DNA of 64,000 bases from Gigaspora rosea (Eukaryota; Glomeromycota; Glomeromycetes; Diversisporales; Gigasporaceae). How positions within the stretch are numbered: the first letter of the stretch is position 1; every line of letters begins with the position of its first letter. Location of the stretch: assembly GCA_003550325.1 (NCBI GenBank), contig QKWP01002079.1, forward strand, positions 17,144 through 81,143, given 5' to 3'. This document shows positions 26,542 through 39,100 of this stretch, in pieces. The notes beneath the pieces were generated by a model. The model ran no database searches. It saw nothing but the letters and a program-made list of their open reading frames with translations, and had not been told where the DNA came from. A program made the position numbers and the translations under genes.

Positions 26542-26769
26542 CGACGATATCTCGCCATCCTCTGGGCCGATTTGGATGATATAACCACCGTTAGATGTGT
26601 CTCGACGAGCTCTACAACTTTCACTTAGTGGGCATGTATCGTTAACTTAGTAAAAAAAAAGTTTTAGATAGAAGCACGCCACATTTCGCCTATAGTGATT
26701 TTCATAGGTAATCTCGATCATTCTCTAGTTGACAGGCAGATTATCAATTAAAATATAAAAATATATTTA

Positions 26770-26965
26770 TATTATTCAAACTCAAACTAGTTTGCAAACT
26801 TCAAACTCAAATTCAAACCAAACTTAAATTTAACTAAAAAGTTTGCTTCAAATCAAACTCAAATATTTTTTTTAATCATAGTTTGGGTTTGAGTTTGATT
26901 TCAAATCAAATCAAACCCAACTCTGACCTAAAGTTTGATTTGATCCAGGTTTGTAGGAACTCTAT
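26770..26965. repeat. CAAACTCAAA-word region
   Basis: Nearly every base belongs to caaactcaaa, tttgatttg or tttgggtttgag variants, first in one orientation and then the other. The right edge (taggaactcta) resembles the TAGGGTTC end of the element at 4258-4543; the left edge is unclear. Probably a worn relative. Confidence 0.55.
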
Positions 26966-27357
26966 GGTGCAGTTATTCAGCAAACCTATATGATCATGAA
27001 ATGATTTCTACTTGTTATTTTTCAAGTATTACGATGTAAACATGTTTTTAGCTGACAACACCCTACCTATCATGATCATAAATTGCTAATAACACCAATA
27101 TTGGGCAAATTGTCGAATACAGTAATTTGGCAAATGATTGGCTACACGTGCCATAGACGGCATGTGAGCATTTGCCAAATTACCGTTATTCTACAATTTT
27201 TGCCCAATATTGTATACTTATATAACACGGCAAAATTAGATTCCGGATACCTTATTTGATTTTTCGAACTCAGATAATAGGGACGGCACCTGGCATTAAG
27301 ACAAATGATGATCCTGATCACAGTACTCAAATTCAACCAATCAGATTGCTTTAAGCG

Positions 27358-28006
27358 GACAGACAGTTATTATATTCGAAAAACATTGGCACGCACTTCG
27401 GTTTAGGCTTAAACTGGCTGAGATTAAGAGCCAGGAATAATTTTATTATAGATAAGCGAATAACGCGAATACATGAAGCAAAAGAAGACCAGCACAGCAG
27501 TTGGAGAAGACCAGCATGGTGGTTGTTGATAGGTCCTGAAACTTTGATTTCCCGAAGGGTTAGCAATCGTAATTGCGCTGAGAATCGCAGTAACAGGCCA
27601 GGTAGTTATGTTATTCAGCCGGTGGTTTCCCGCCTGCCGTAGCAAGCCGGCTATTAAAAATAGCAGAATCAGGTGTTCGTTCTGTGTGGTATCCCTGATT
27701 TGTGGAGGGTTAGGGTGGGGCAGAAATACTATTCGAAATTTTCAGAACAGAGTTTATCAGTCTTGGGATCTTAGTATTTATAGCTTGATTTCAGGTGGCT
27801 TGTGCAAGTGGCACATGGCCTTGCAGCACCCGCCTGATTGGCTGGTTCTACCGCTGTGTCATGTTATGACTTGTGATTCCTTTTCCATCTGTGATTGCTG
27901 ATCAGGTGATCTGGTCGTTACCTGTTGTGCTTAATCATTGATTCCGTAGTCTGCCGGGAGCGCTTAGCCCGGTTTTTCGAACTGTTGACTTTTTGTCAAC
28001 ATCTAT
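27358..28006 (-). mobile_element. LTR-like sequence, copy 2
   Basis: Duplicate of 25698-26316, with a short internal duplication (gaagaccagca near 27485 and 27508). Flanking segments 26985-27357 match 25345-25697, so about 1.1 kb was duplicated in tandem rather than two independent insertions. Confidence 0.55.
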
Positions 28007-28440
28007 GATTTTTTGAACCCAGATAAGGGACAGCCACATGTAGATCACCTGATGTAAGACAAAGAACGATCATTATGATCACGGTACCCAAATTGACCAA
28101 TCATGATTGCTTTAAGCAGACAGACACTTATAACTTTTATAAGATAGATGGATAGATTGTTACACACTTATAAGAAGTAAACAATGCTAAATATTGTTAC
28201 GCGCTTATAATAAATAATACTAAAATGTAACACAAAAGTAATACAAATGGACAAAAATACACTTAAATATACACGGCAAAATAGATTCCGTATATATGAT
28301 TTTTTGAACTCAGATAATAGGGATAGTCACATGTAGATCACCTGACGTAAGACAAAGACGATCATCATGATCACGGTACCCAGATTCAACAATCAGAATG
28401 CTTTAAGCGGATGGATACGGTATAACTTTTGTAATATAGA

Positions 28441-29154
28441 AGATTTGATTTTTTGAGCAGGGAGGACTTTTGTATTTTTCAGAAATGCACGGGTCTGATC
28501 ATGAGGTAGTTGACCAATCATAAAACAGTTTTTATCCACGTGATACACTTTCAATGAAAACAGATAGATAATCATTAAACATATTACAAAACTTCGAAGC
28601 AAACTAACTTGCATTGTAAATGAATAAAACTATTCACCCAGGTTAAAATATAGCCTATAAACACAAGAGCTTTATTAAAAAGTTTCTTATAACAAGTTAC
28701 ACGCCCTTTATTCCCATTTTTTATACTTCATCTATAATTAACAAAACTTTACTATCGCATATATAAAATGAATCAAATGTCTTATAGAGAATACATATAA
28801 CTTTCGAAACTTTTGAAAACAGTCTACATAAATTTATAAATGAAAAAAACAAGTCAATTTTGGATAACAAAAGAAAAAAGACGAAAAAAAACGTTAAAAG
28901 TTTATAAAAATATTTATTGTCTTCTGCTATACAGTAGACAATACTTAACTCTTAGTATATCTACCTTTTATTGCGTGATTCGGCGTGATTCGCTGTGATT
29001 CAACAAAGAAACGCTTGCTAGGAAGTTCTTTTGTTAATAAAGTGTTGTATCGATTGTTATGTTTTTTTTAAGTCTGAAAAATTCTGGTTTTACAGCACTA
29101 CGACATATAAATACTTGTGTAACGTCGATTCCGGAAATCATCAGAAACAAAAGT
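28441..29154. other. AT-rich spacer, no gene seen
   Basis: Short open frames on both strands have no recognisable content and AT-driven composition. Confidence 0.35.
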
Positions 29155-29249
29155 CATTTTTGAACTCAGATAATAGGGACGGCATATGTAGATCACCTGA
29201 CGTAAGACAAAGGATGATCATCATGATCACGGTACCCGAATTCAACCAA

Positions 29250-29936
29250 TCAGAATGCTTTAAGCGGACGGACACTTATAACTTTTATAAGATAGATGTT
29301 TCGTGTCGTTTGGACACTCTTCTTGATATCATAAACAACTTTCTCCATAGTTGTTTGAACAGTCTTCTCTAACGATCTTTCTAAAGCTATATATTGTAAA
29401 TCTGGGGTCGAAAAACCCCGAGCTCCCATACCTCCTTCACTCGTTTCCAATCTCTTGTCAAAAAAACCCTCACATACTCCACCATCAAAATCGATACCAA
29501 TTCTCCCTTCCCGTGTATTTTTACTCTGATTACTAACTTCTTCTTTATCTTTCCCTTTTGCTTTATTAACAATTCTTCCAGACAATCTCTCTACTAACTC
29601 CTTTTTTGTGCCTAACTCTGATAACCCTTCAGCCTTGCATAACATTTTTAAAGTCTCCAACGAAAGTCGACCCATACTAATCCTTAAAGCTTGTTGCGAA
29701 ATCTTTTCCGAATCTTCCCCTGAATTACTGCTCGATGGTAACGCAGTTGATAAAATTTCCTGCAAATCACTGTCACTTTCTATTTGCGCCATTGACTTGA
29801 TGACCATGTGGTTAACGACTAAGCTGGACTTGTGTTGAGCTAGCAGCAAAAACAAAAGAGGACGAACAAATTTCCATTCACCTCCTCTTAAATAACCATT
29901 TACCATGACCTCATAATTCCGCTCCTTAAACAACAC
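29250..29936 (-). CDS. SAP-domain protein fragment
   Basis: The 228-codon minus-strand frame contains a SAP motif, a helix-extended loop-helix DNA-binding unit, at about residues 92-124 (LSLETLKMLCKAEGL, then a GTKKELVERL core). A more natural start is the Met at 29792, followed by an acidic, serine-rich segment. After the SAP domain come a charged linker and a possible helical region. The last ~20 residues are encoded by a member of the 150-bp repeat family (29155-29297), so the original C terminus is lost and the ORF ends by chance. In these fungi SAP domains often sit at the N terminus of transposon-related proteins. Function beyond probable DNA binding is not assigned. Confidence 0.55.
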   Translation of the reverse strand: MLFKERNYEVMVNGYLRGGEWKFVRPLLFLLLAQHKSSLVVNHMVIKSMAQIESDSDLQEILSTALPSSSNSGEDSEKISQQALRISMGRLSLETLKMLCKAEGLSELGTKKELVERLSGRIVNKAKGKDKEEVSNQSKNTREGRIGIDFDGGVCEGFFDKRLETSEGGMGARGFSTPDLQYIALERSLEKTVQTTMEKVVYDIKKSVQTTRNIYLIKVISVRPLKAF

Positions 29937-30114
29937 TCAATGCATAATACATCATACTTACGAAATTGCCATTGTTACCCCTTAACTAAACCCTCTTATT
30001 TACTGAACAATGCAACACATTAATCAATTACTTATGATCATCACTAAATCGATCAAATCGATACTCACCACAAATACCTCATACTTACACATCGTTCAAC
30101 CGATGGTATGGGTG
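29937..30114. other. Short AT-rich spacer
   Basis: Nothing recognised; ends in the target duplication tatgggtg (30107-30114) of the next element. Confidence 0.4.
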
Positions 30115-30456
30115 CAGAGACCCATAAAAATTTGTATATAAATTAATACAAACTAATGCAAATTTAGATTGATAATGCAAATTAAACCAAATTTCTAAGG
30201 GTAAAATTCACGTGTATTCTATAAATTTGATTGGTTAATAATGTCAGATAGTGTGCTGAATTAAGTTTCTGAAAGAGAAAATGAATGAACATAAAAGACG
30301 AGCAAGATCAGAACAAAATTTTGAGTAAATTTCTGATGTTTTCTGAAACAAATCGCAAATTAATATAAAGTTAATATCTTATTACAAATTAATACAAATT
30401 TTTGCAATAACGCAAATAAAGAATTTGTATAACACAAAAATTTTTACGGGTCTCTG
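30115..30456. mobile_element. hAT-type MITE (CAGAGACCC ends)
   Basis: Ends CAGAGACCCATAAAAATTT and the inverse, flanked by a perfect 8-bp duplication tatgggtg (30107-30114, 30457-30464). Interior words are caaattaatacaa and relatives. End sequence and duplication length fit the hAT superfamily. Confidence 0.9.
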
Positions 30457-30464
30457 TATGGGTG

Positions 30465-31338
30465 TAGGTCATGATCTCGTGACAAATGGATGCCACGTGA
30501 CTTCATTCACGGCATCTTCATTACCACAAATATGCAGCTGATCTAATCATCATGTAACCCATTGCTACGTGTTAATTTAATTAATACTATTACGTCAACC
30601 TAACAATCCAAAAATAATTTAACACACCACCAAATTTAACCAAATTTTACTGATAACCCTCCTACCCGATATACCAAGTAACATTTCTTGCATTATAATT
30701 TTGCTATAATATTACTTGACAAACTAAGCTAATATTAATGCATCACAATTTTGATTCGATATATAAATCCAAATAAATTGTGACTAATTTCTCATAACTC
30801 ATATCAGATTAACAATATGCAATGAATACAAATTTACATAACTAATATAATAATTATTATATCCAACTAAATACTATCAAATATTCATATAAGCCGATAC
30901 CAACTTTAAAAGAGAACATGATATTTTATCAACAAAATATATTAATCTAACCCTTCAAAAACCTGACCTCTACTACTATATTTAACCCATCAGAACCACT
31001 TCCTATCCTATTACTTTACTATCCCTATTACACTTCTTTTAATAAATATTTCAACCATTTAACCATTTAAAAATTGCTTTCATTTCCTGACAGAATTACA
31101 TTGTACATGCACAAGAATTATTTATACTGGCCAAATTAAACATTTAACCGATTTAATGATTAAGAAAAATTTTAACAATTCCACTTCCTACTTTTAATTA
31201 TACCTAAATCGAGCTCACCCCCTGTGAAACCTTGTTTTTTAATAAAAGTTGGTTAAAATTTAAACCTGATTTTACTTTAAATGGCAAGCCATTGATCGTA
31301 ATAATGAAGTATTACAAATGACATCAGATTATCATTTA
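30465..31338. other. AT-rich spacer, no gene seen
   Basis: No open frame of note, repeat or RNA gene was recognised. Confidence 0.4.
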
Positions 31339-31660
31339 CTAAGGAAGAACAAATTTTTGCAATATATAGTCAAAATTAGCAGGTACCAATGGACAACAAA
31401 TCGTAGAAGGCTCTTGCTCTTCAACTCTACAAGGATAAATACCGAACATCAATAACATGGTTTCTTCGCTTATTGTATCCCCTAAAAATGGTGAAATTCT
31501 TCCATCCGGCAAACCTTTTACTGTAATCATCCTATGACCAATACAATAAGTTTTATTGGGTTAGGTTAGAATGGAGTTAATACATGATCTACATGCTGCA
31601 TAAACCGCCGCATTCTTGATATAAATATATAAACCTCCTTCACTTCGCTTTAACCTCCCT
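31339..31660 (-). pseudogene. Unrecognised ORF interrupted by one stop
   Basis: The 63-codon frame 31339-31530 (beginning MITVKGLPDGR) continues upstream in the same frame through a single TAA near 31570 into another ~30 coding-looking codons (LKRSEGGLYIYIKNAAVYAA) that start right after an acceptor-like ttttag at 31661. Codon composition is less AT-driven than the surroundings. Either a broken exon (CAA to TAA would explain the stop) or two exons with an unrecognised intron. I do not recognise the family; two cysteine pairs are visible. Confidence 0.4.
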
Positions 31661-31807
31661 CTAAAATTAGAAATTTTATGTTACATAATAAGGTAGCTGC
31701 GCGACGCAGTCGCGCTAAAACCAGGAACGTAAATAACGATTTTGTAATAACTTTTACTGTATTTCGCAAAATGACTCAAGGGGTATAATTTCAAATTTTG
31801 CCTAGAT

Positions 31808-33020
31808 TAGTGCTCGTACTCGGATAACTTTTTATCCGAAAGATTGTAACCTTTAACAAAATTAAATAACCGGTTTTATATCCTATTCAAATAAAAGGAT
31901 AACAGTTATATCCGGATAAGATATTTATATGATTGTTGATTTATATATACAGTATTAATGCATAAATCAAATAAAGTAACTCTACAATAATAAAGTAAAA
32001 AAAATTAGAAAAATAAATAAATAAATAAATAAAACCGAATAAAAATGAATCACTATATGCTCGCCTAAATATTAAATGCTAACTTTTCATACATTAAAAG
32101 AATAGTTCTAATATTCATATATATTTAACGTAATTAATAATTTTTACATTCCCTGCGTAGAACACATCCACATTTGTTTTCGGCAACGGCAGAAATCTGG
32201 TCGGGTGCCATGTCTATAAGATAATTACTAAATTTTTTTAAACAAAAATTTAACTTTTTCGACATAAAAAACTTGCATCTCCGTTATTCCTATTTTGCTT
32301 AGGCATGAGAAGTTCTTCTGTTACGCCAATACAAAAAAATTAATGACGAAACAATAAAAGAATAATCTTTATATATATTAATGAAAAAAAATCAATGTAA
32401 TTATTAATAAATAATTATTATCAGTAATTTATTACATTGCTGTGCATTTCACAATAGATGAACATCGAGAAAGAACGAATGTTCATTCAGAATTAAATTC
32501 TGAAATGATGTGGAACAAAGTAATTATTATCAATAATTTATTACATGATCTGCATACAAGATGAAAATCGGAACAATAATAGTATTCTGTACTGTGTAAA
32601 GTATGTAATAAAAACATAAAGTAGGTACTTACTGTATTCATATATATAATATAATAATTATTATTATTATACAGTACTTACAAAAAACTGAAAGCCAGTA
32701 TAAGTTTAAAGTGTAATTGATTTATATCACCTATTAAATAAATATAATAAACAAACGAAATATTAAAATCATGTTCTTATTAAAATACATTAAATTTATG
32801 ATGTAGACAAGTTTTACACTGAGTGCTGGAGTGATGCTAGTATATAAATAATATGCAAATTAAAATTTTTATTATAATTGTATTTTACCCTATATTATCC
32901 TATATTATATCTTAGGTTAACCGGATACCTCATAATTTATCTGTTTTATCAGTTTTATAATTCGGGTATCCGGATAGCCTAACAGTTAACCGGTTATTGT
33001 ACCCTAGGGTACGACCACTA
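31808..33020. mobile_element. 1.2-kb hAT-type non-autonomous element
   Basis: Ends TAGTGCTCGTAC and GTACGACCACTA with a perfect 8-bp duplication gcctagat (31800-31807, 33021-33028). Both subterminal regions carry clusters of ccggata, taaccggtt and ggataac words (31815-31925 and 32910-33000). No transposase ORF. Confidence 0.85.
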
Positions 33021-33194
33021 GCCTAGATTAAGCTTAATTAAGGAATAATTTTAAATAATGTCATGAGCGGAGCATTATTATGCAACAACACGGTAATCAT
33101 ATGTAGTAATTGAATTAATTCAGAAAAAAGCAAATAAATTTTTACATACAGTATGTTGTTACCAAATAAAAGAGCATTATATTTAGAAGTAGTA

Positions 33195-33275
33195 AAAGGT
33201 TATGACCGGTCATGACTGGTCATAACTGTGACCGATACCAGTCAGAAGCTCCTAACTGACCGGTTAGAATCTGAG
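33195..33275. repeat. GACCGGTCA-word cluster
   Basis: Short tract of ttatgaccggtcatgactgg and relatives in both orientations. No defined termini. Confidence 0.5.
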
Positions 33276-33577
33276 CAATAATAAAACCATTACATTTTTA
33301 ATATTTGTATGTAATTCAGATAATATTCGTGCATGATTTATCCAATTATTGATAATGAGCATATGAGTAAAAAATCCTAGCTATTGTATCGATTTTGTCA
33401 CGGGTTCTTAAATGTGACCGAAAATTGGGCTGAACAGTGATGCGAATGCTTTTTTCGAACATGCATACAACGTTGAATACTGATTGAACACACCGATCGA
33501 AGAAACATTTGGGCAATGCAACGATGAGCAGCATCAGAGGGAAGTGCAATTAACCTTAAGGTTCAAGTATGACTTCC

Positions 33578-33754
33578 AGGTGGATTAGTGGTAACAAAAA
33601 CGATCCTTAGTCCAGTGATTTCCAAGCAAAATGCATCCAAGAAAACCCAGATTATAAATCACATAATTGTTAAATTTTTTAAGTGAATGATCTATGGAGC
33701 TCTAAATTGCTCAGAAATCACAGGACCGAGGACGTTTCTGCCACTAATCCACCT
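33578..33754. mobile_element. Mutator-type MITE
   Basis: Ends AGGTGGATTAGTGG and its perfect inverse, with partial complementarity continuing about 60 bases inward, flanked by a perfect 10-bp duplication tatgacttcc (33568-33577, 33755-33764). Confidence 0.85.
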
Positions 33755-34290
33755 TATGACTTCCTATTAACATCGTATTCGCAATTATGAGATAAATGTT
33801 AATCCCTAAGCGCTACATACAATCAGAATCAAGATTTTGATTGCGTTCCTGGTAAGGATGTAGATTATTGCACCTTTTTGCATAATGCATACAAAATTAG
33901 AGCATCTAATTAGAATCAGATTTTGTGGACGAATGCAAAATTCGAATATTTCCATGTTGCCACAAAATGACAAGTTCTTGTATGGGTGGAGTTTAGGTAC
34001 AAATGCTGATTTTTAGTACTGAATTTGTTTGCCGTAACGTGTTTCTATGCGTGAATCCAGCAACTGAGCGTTAAAAATGTTATCATAGCTAAAATATGAA
34101 AGCGATTATAATATAAGTATCATTATACTGTAACGAATAATTTTTCCTTTGCCTCTCACTTCCGCATTGGTAAAATTCGTAAAGTTGTCACATACCTTCC
34201 ATAATTGTATCACCATAGCAATGTTAATCTTACCTTTCTAGTATTAGGCATTGTTATGTATTCTTAGTGGCTTAGCTTTATACCGATTAC

Positions 34291-34449
34291 GGGGATCGCT
34301 AAAGCGGGGCAAATAAAAGTTACGTTTCTGATGTGTTTAGGGTTACTATTTTGATGTATTTATGGTTAGAGGGCTATTTAGATATCAAGAATGTAATTTA
34401 TGCAGTATGTAGATCAGTATATTGAATTTACCCCGCTTTAGCGGACCCC
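34291..34449. mobile_element. MITE with GGGGATCGCTAAAGCGGGG ends
   Basis: TIRs of about 23 bases (GCTAAAGCGGGG core) with a 7-bp duplication cgattac (34284-34290, 34450-34456). Confidence 0.8.
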
Positions 34450-34456
34450 CGATTAC

Positions 34457-34803
34457 GTATTTGTGCGGGTGATACAAACCTAAAAGGAAACTCAACGTAA
34501 AAATAAACTAAGTTCGTGAAATTAAAAATTTAGGGTTAGGGTAGGGTTAGGGTCTTAACGTTAGAAGCTATAGGGTTAGAGTGGTGCCTATTATGTGTAA
34601 AATTTCATTCCCGTCATTTTTAATTAGTGCACCAAGACAGGTTTATACACTCGTTTTCTTGTATTTTCTCTTTTTATTTACGTTTATTTTTTGTGTTTTT
34701 CTTCGCTTTGCTCACGTGTCGGGCTGATCCGGGATCATCACATTTTACGTTCTCCGATTGGCTAATTTCCATTTTTGGGTTTGTATCACCCGCACAAATA
34801 AGT
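34457..34803. mobile_element. MITE with TTTGTGCGGGTGATAC ends
   Basis: gtatttgtgcgggtgataca near 34457 is inverted near 34783-34803 (caaatcc-like spacing conserved as tttgtatcacccgcacaaat). The interior includes telomere-like agggttagggt words (34530-34560). An 80-codon frame at 34627-34869 is incidental. Confidence 0.7.
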
Positions 34804-34869
34804 GCACGCCAATTATACAGACGTTACTCAAGAAGCGTAAAACGTAGTAGAAACAGTGTAAAAACGTAG

Positions 34870-35435
34870 TAGTTGTGGTGTAGTCGTAGTTGTTGGAGGT
34901 AAACTTATCTGAGATTTAGAATTTATATAATTGGTTGGTCCGACCCTTTGTTCATCATCTTGCATCTAATGTATGCTCTCCTTAAATTAAGAAAACATAA
35001 ATATACATTCATTTTAAAATAAATGGCTAATGAATTTTTAATATTCGTGTCTTATCCTAATTCTTGTGACCTTTCTAAAGTAAACCATCGGAGTTAAACT
35101 CGGCATGAGAGTACCAAGCTTTCTCATACGATGATTACAATATTCATGCTTGCTATATTGGGATTTACAGCTTCATAACCGGATTTGACTGGATTGCTGC
35201 AGGTATCCTGGCTTAGCCATATTTGATCAGCTGAAATTCGTAAATTATTAGGTGTCCAATCAGATTCCAGATTTTGCTGACGAACGCAAAACTCGAACTG
35301 AACCATCCACTTCGTTCGTACTACGTTCCTGGTAAACAGGTAATGATCATGAGAAAAAATGTACACCAATCAGCTTTAAGATTTTGCCGCATGATTGTGT
35401 ATGAATGATCGGTGATTTCATATTATCATTAAATG
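34870..35435. other. Spacer, no gene recognised
   Basis: A minus-strand 81-codon frame at 35124-35369 has somewhat mixed composition, but no domain, splice context or start context supports it. Confidence 0.35.
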
Positions 35436-35644
35436 TAACAGATCATAATGAAATCCCGATTAAAATGAAATGATAGTATAAAATCTCAAAAACTAAATTT
35501 TTTTGGGATGCATTTTTTAGGTTTAGAGATTTAGGGTTAGGGTTAGTTTTAAAAAAAAATTATAATAAACAAGTATTATGGGTTTTAGAAGGCTAGCAGG
35601 TTAAGTATAGAATGTAGATTTCATTTTAAATTATGATCTGTGAC
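35436..35644. mobile_element. hAT-type MITE (GATCATAATGAAAT ends)
   Basis: The ends form an inverted pair (acagatcataatgaaat and aaattatgatctgtgac), flanked by a perfect 8-bp duplication attaaatg (35428-35435, 35645-35652). A second copy of the family, carrying its own nested insertion, is at 55244-55824. Confidence 0.85.
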
Positions 35645-36088
35645 ATTAAATGAAGGTCGATGACGATCTGTTATCGTGATGGCATTTTCAAGTGTAACAC
35701 CGTAATTGCCGTAATTCAGTAAGTCCATACAAAAAAATTTTTTTCTGTCAATCTCCGAGCCGAATATTATCCATTTCTAATGCAAATGAATATTTTTTTA
35801 ATGAGATTTATTATAAAATTTTTAAAATGATTTTATTTTGTCTTTGAAAGGTTTTCGGAAAAATGCGACTAATAAGTTTAATCGGTTTTGGCATCCCAAT
35901 TATAATAAATAAATAGTATTAACTGTAGATTAGGTAATAGTCTTAAACTACATGATTAGCGCAATAGCCCTAGAGAATAGGAAATGATAAGTTTTTAGTC
36001 TAATAAAATCATAAGTTATTATCCTACAATCGCGGGCTAAAGTATCCACTTTACATTCGTTTCACAATGTTTTTTTTTTAAAAAATAT

Positions 36089-36096
36089 TATAAATA
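36089..36096 (+). promoter_or_regulatory. TATA box candidate for micro-exon gene copy 1
   Basis: tataaata lies 92 bases upstream of the signal-peptide ATG within a ~450-bp block conserved in both gene copies. In copy 2 the corresponding site (46507-46514) reads cataaata, which could weaken it. Confidence 0.45.
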
Positions 36097-36187
36097 CAAC
36101 TTGATCTCGATGAAAGGATAAAGATGTTAAATTAATATTTCACTAATAGCTAATAATAATTCATTCAGTCTAATATTAATTGCCACA

Positions 36188-39100
36188 ATGAAATCAAATT
36201 ATTTCATTTTAATTCTTATTATTGTTATTTTAAATGTTTACTTGACTACTGCCTCAGCTTCGTCTTCTCTCTTACAGAAAAGGTAATTAATTTGATTATT
36301 TTTTATTAATAGATTATTTTTAAACATACTGTATAACTTAAAATTTTGAAAATAATTACATTTCATTTATATACGCATTTTATATTGAATTGCTAGATGG
36401 TAAGCATAGGTTTACTATAATTGTTTCCAAATTGATATTGAATTAGTAGCATGTAAGTATGAGCTTTATTATATTTACTTTTAAATTTCTTAAAATATGC
36501 CACCTAACGAATCTTTTGATAAATACTTCTACATTTATTAGCGGATAAGTATAAGTGTTATATTTTATACGAGGTTATTGATAACTGGGCATCATATTTC
36601 AATAAATTGATTAAGAAACAGAGGTCAAGATACTAAGTAGAAGCTCAAAAAACTTGTATAACCTAAAAAATTTGGGCCTTTATTTCTGACCTGACCTTTA
36701 TAAATTTTAATAAAACATAAGGGGTTATCAATAACCCGGCATATATTCATTCATTGTATGAGCTTACTATATTTATTTTTAAACTTTTCATTCGTCTTAA
36801 ATAATTCTACTCGCAACTTTATATCTTATGATTAATTTTATTAAATTATTAGTTCGTAAGTATAATCTATGCTGCTGTACTGTATTTATTATAAAATTAT
36901 TATTGACGATTTTTAAAATGTACATTTTAATAAATGCTTTTGTCAACTTATTAGGATGTAAGTATTAGCTATATTATATTTGTTTAAAATTCTCTGGCAA
37001 ATAATTTAACAAATGTCTCTGTCAAATTTTTAGCTTGTAAGTATAGGTTTTATCACATTTGTTTTTAAAATTTTATTTAATCTTAAATTATGTTATTTAT
37101 AAATTTATTATCATATTTTCTTTTAATGATTTATCAGCCAGTAAATATAAGCGTTATTGTATTTCTTTTAAAATTTATTTGATTTTAGTATAAATTTATA
37201 ATGTATATCTTCTTTTATTGGTTTATTAGACAGTAAGTATAGGCTTTAGTATATTTATTTTAAATTTATGATTTTAATTATCTGTCTCCTATTGGATTAT
37301 TAGATCGTAAGTTTAAGATTTATTTTTTAGATTTTCATTTGATAATTTTTAAATTACATTATCGATAATTTATTAAATATATTTTCTCTTGTCAAATTTT
37401 TAGTTGGTATGTATAAACTTTATTATATAGGTTTAATTTGATTTTAAATTATATTACATGCCGCCATAACTTTATAATGCACATTTATTATTATTTACTT
37501 ATTAGCTCGTGAGTATAAATTTTATTATATTTGTTTTTAAACAATTTAATTTATTAATTTTAAATAATGTTATTTATAATTTTATTGTATACATTTTCTT
37601 TTATTGAATTATTAGACGGTAAGTATAAGCTTTTTTATATTTGTTTATTAATAACTTTTCAAAATAGCGTTTAATAAATAAAATATTTTCAATAATTTTA
37701 TCAGCGAGTAATTATAAGTTTTATCATATTTGTTTTTAAATTTCTCATTTGATGATTTTAAATATATTTATTCTTAATTTTATAATATTATTTCTTTTAT
37801 TGAATTATTAGCGAGTAAGTATAAACCTTATTATATTTCTTTCTAAACTTTTGATAGTTTTTTTAATAGATGCTATTTATAATCTTATACATTTTTTTAT
37901 TGAATTATTAGTGAGTAAGTACATGTTTCTAAAATTTTATTTTTAAATAATATCATTAATCATTCTACAATCTAAATTTTTTCTGACAAATTACTAGTTG
38001 GTATGTATAGACTTTACTAAAATTACTATTTAATAAATTTAAATTATCTATTTTTATATTTAATAATTTATATTTTAACAAATGTTTTTGTAAAACTATT
38101 AGCTGGTAAATATAAGAATCACAACTTTTAAAATCATTATTTGATAATTTTTTAAAATATGCATCTAACAAATATTTTAACATGTGCTTTAATCAAATTT
38201 TAGCACGCAAGTATTTTAAAAATTATTATTATAATTTTAATAATATGTATTTTACAATAATTAAACAAATATTTCTATCGAATTATTAGTGCGTAAGTAT
38301 AAAATTTATTTTTATAATTACTATTTATGATTTTTAAAATATATATTTATAGTATTTAAACAAATATTTCTATAAACTTTATTTTTAAAATTGTTTATCT
38401 ATAATTTTCAAAATATGTATTTTATAATATTTAAACAAATATCTTATCAAATTATTAGACTGTAAGTACATACTTTATTTTTTAAAAATTATTATTTTGC
38501 ATATTTAAATATTTCTGTTATATTATTAGTAGGTAAATATAAATTTTATTTATTTGTCTTTAAAATTTATTTTGATTAAAGAATATTAATTATATATTTA
38601 TAATACATATTTTCTTCAATTAGATTGTAAGTATATATTTACTAAAATTTACTATATTTTAAATAATACTATTTATAAATTTATAATACGTATTTCTTCT
38701 ATTAGAATGTAAGTATATAGTTACTAAAATTTTACTTGATTTTTATGTTATATTAATTATAATTTATATTTTCTCTTGCTAAATCATTAGTTGGTAAGTA
38801 TAAATTTCATTATTAAAAGAATTTATTTACCATGCAGATGAATTTTTTTCTGTGGAAAAAAGTTTAGTATCTTGCCATACGTGTTGCATCAAGCACCATG
38901 TGTAACAATAAGATAGTGAATATTTATTTATAAAATCATGTGATATGTAATACATGTGATTTAATTTTTATTATACAAAATCAGATCATACCACTATGTG
39001 AAATATTGTACAGTAAGTTTAAAAAAAATATTGTTACACTCGATATTGCAAATTTATTGGTTAATTTAAGTGGTAAGATCTTACTCTGTGTGGTAAATAT

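Larger units (their letters stand above)
24760..29300. repeat. Clustered ~150-bp repeat family (AGCGGACGGACAC)
   Basis: Members run from tttttgaactcagataataggg through gatcacctga...gaccaatcag to ctttaagcggacggacac and cttttataagatagat. I find them near 24760-24893, 25615-25705, 26330-26465, 27270-27365, 28010-28150, 28305-28440 and 29155-29297, all in the same orientation, with outliers near 18.4, 22.8 and 23.1 kb. They look like a short non-autonomous element; no A/B box or convincing terminal repeat was found. Confidence 0.7.
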
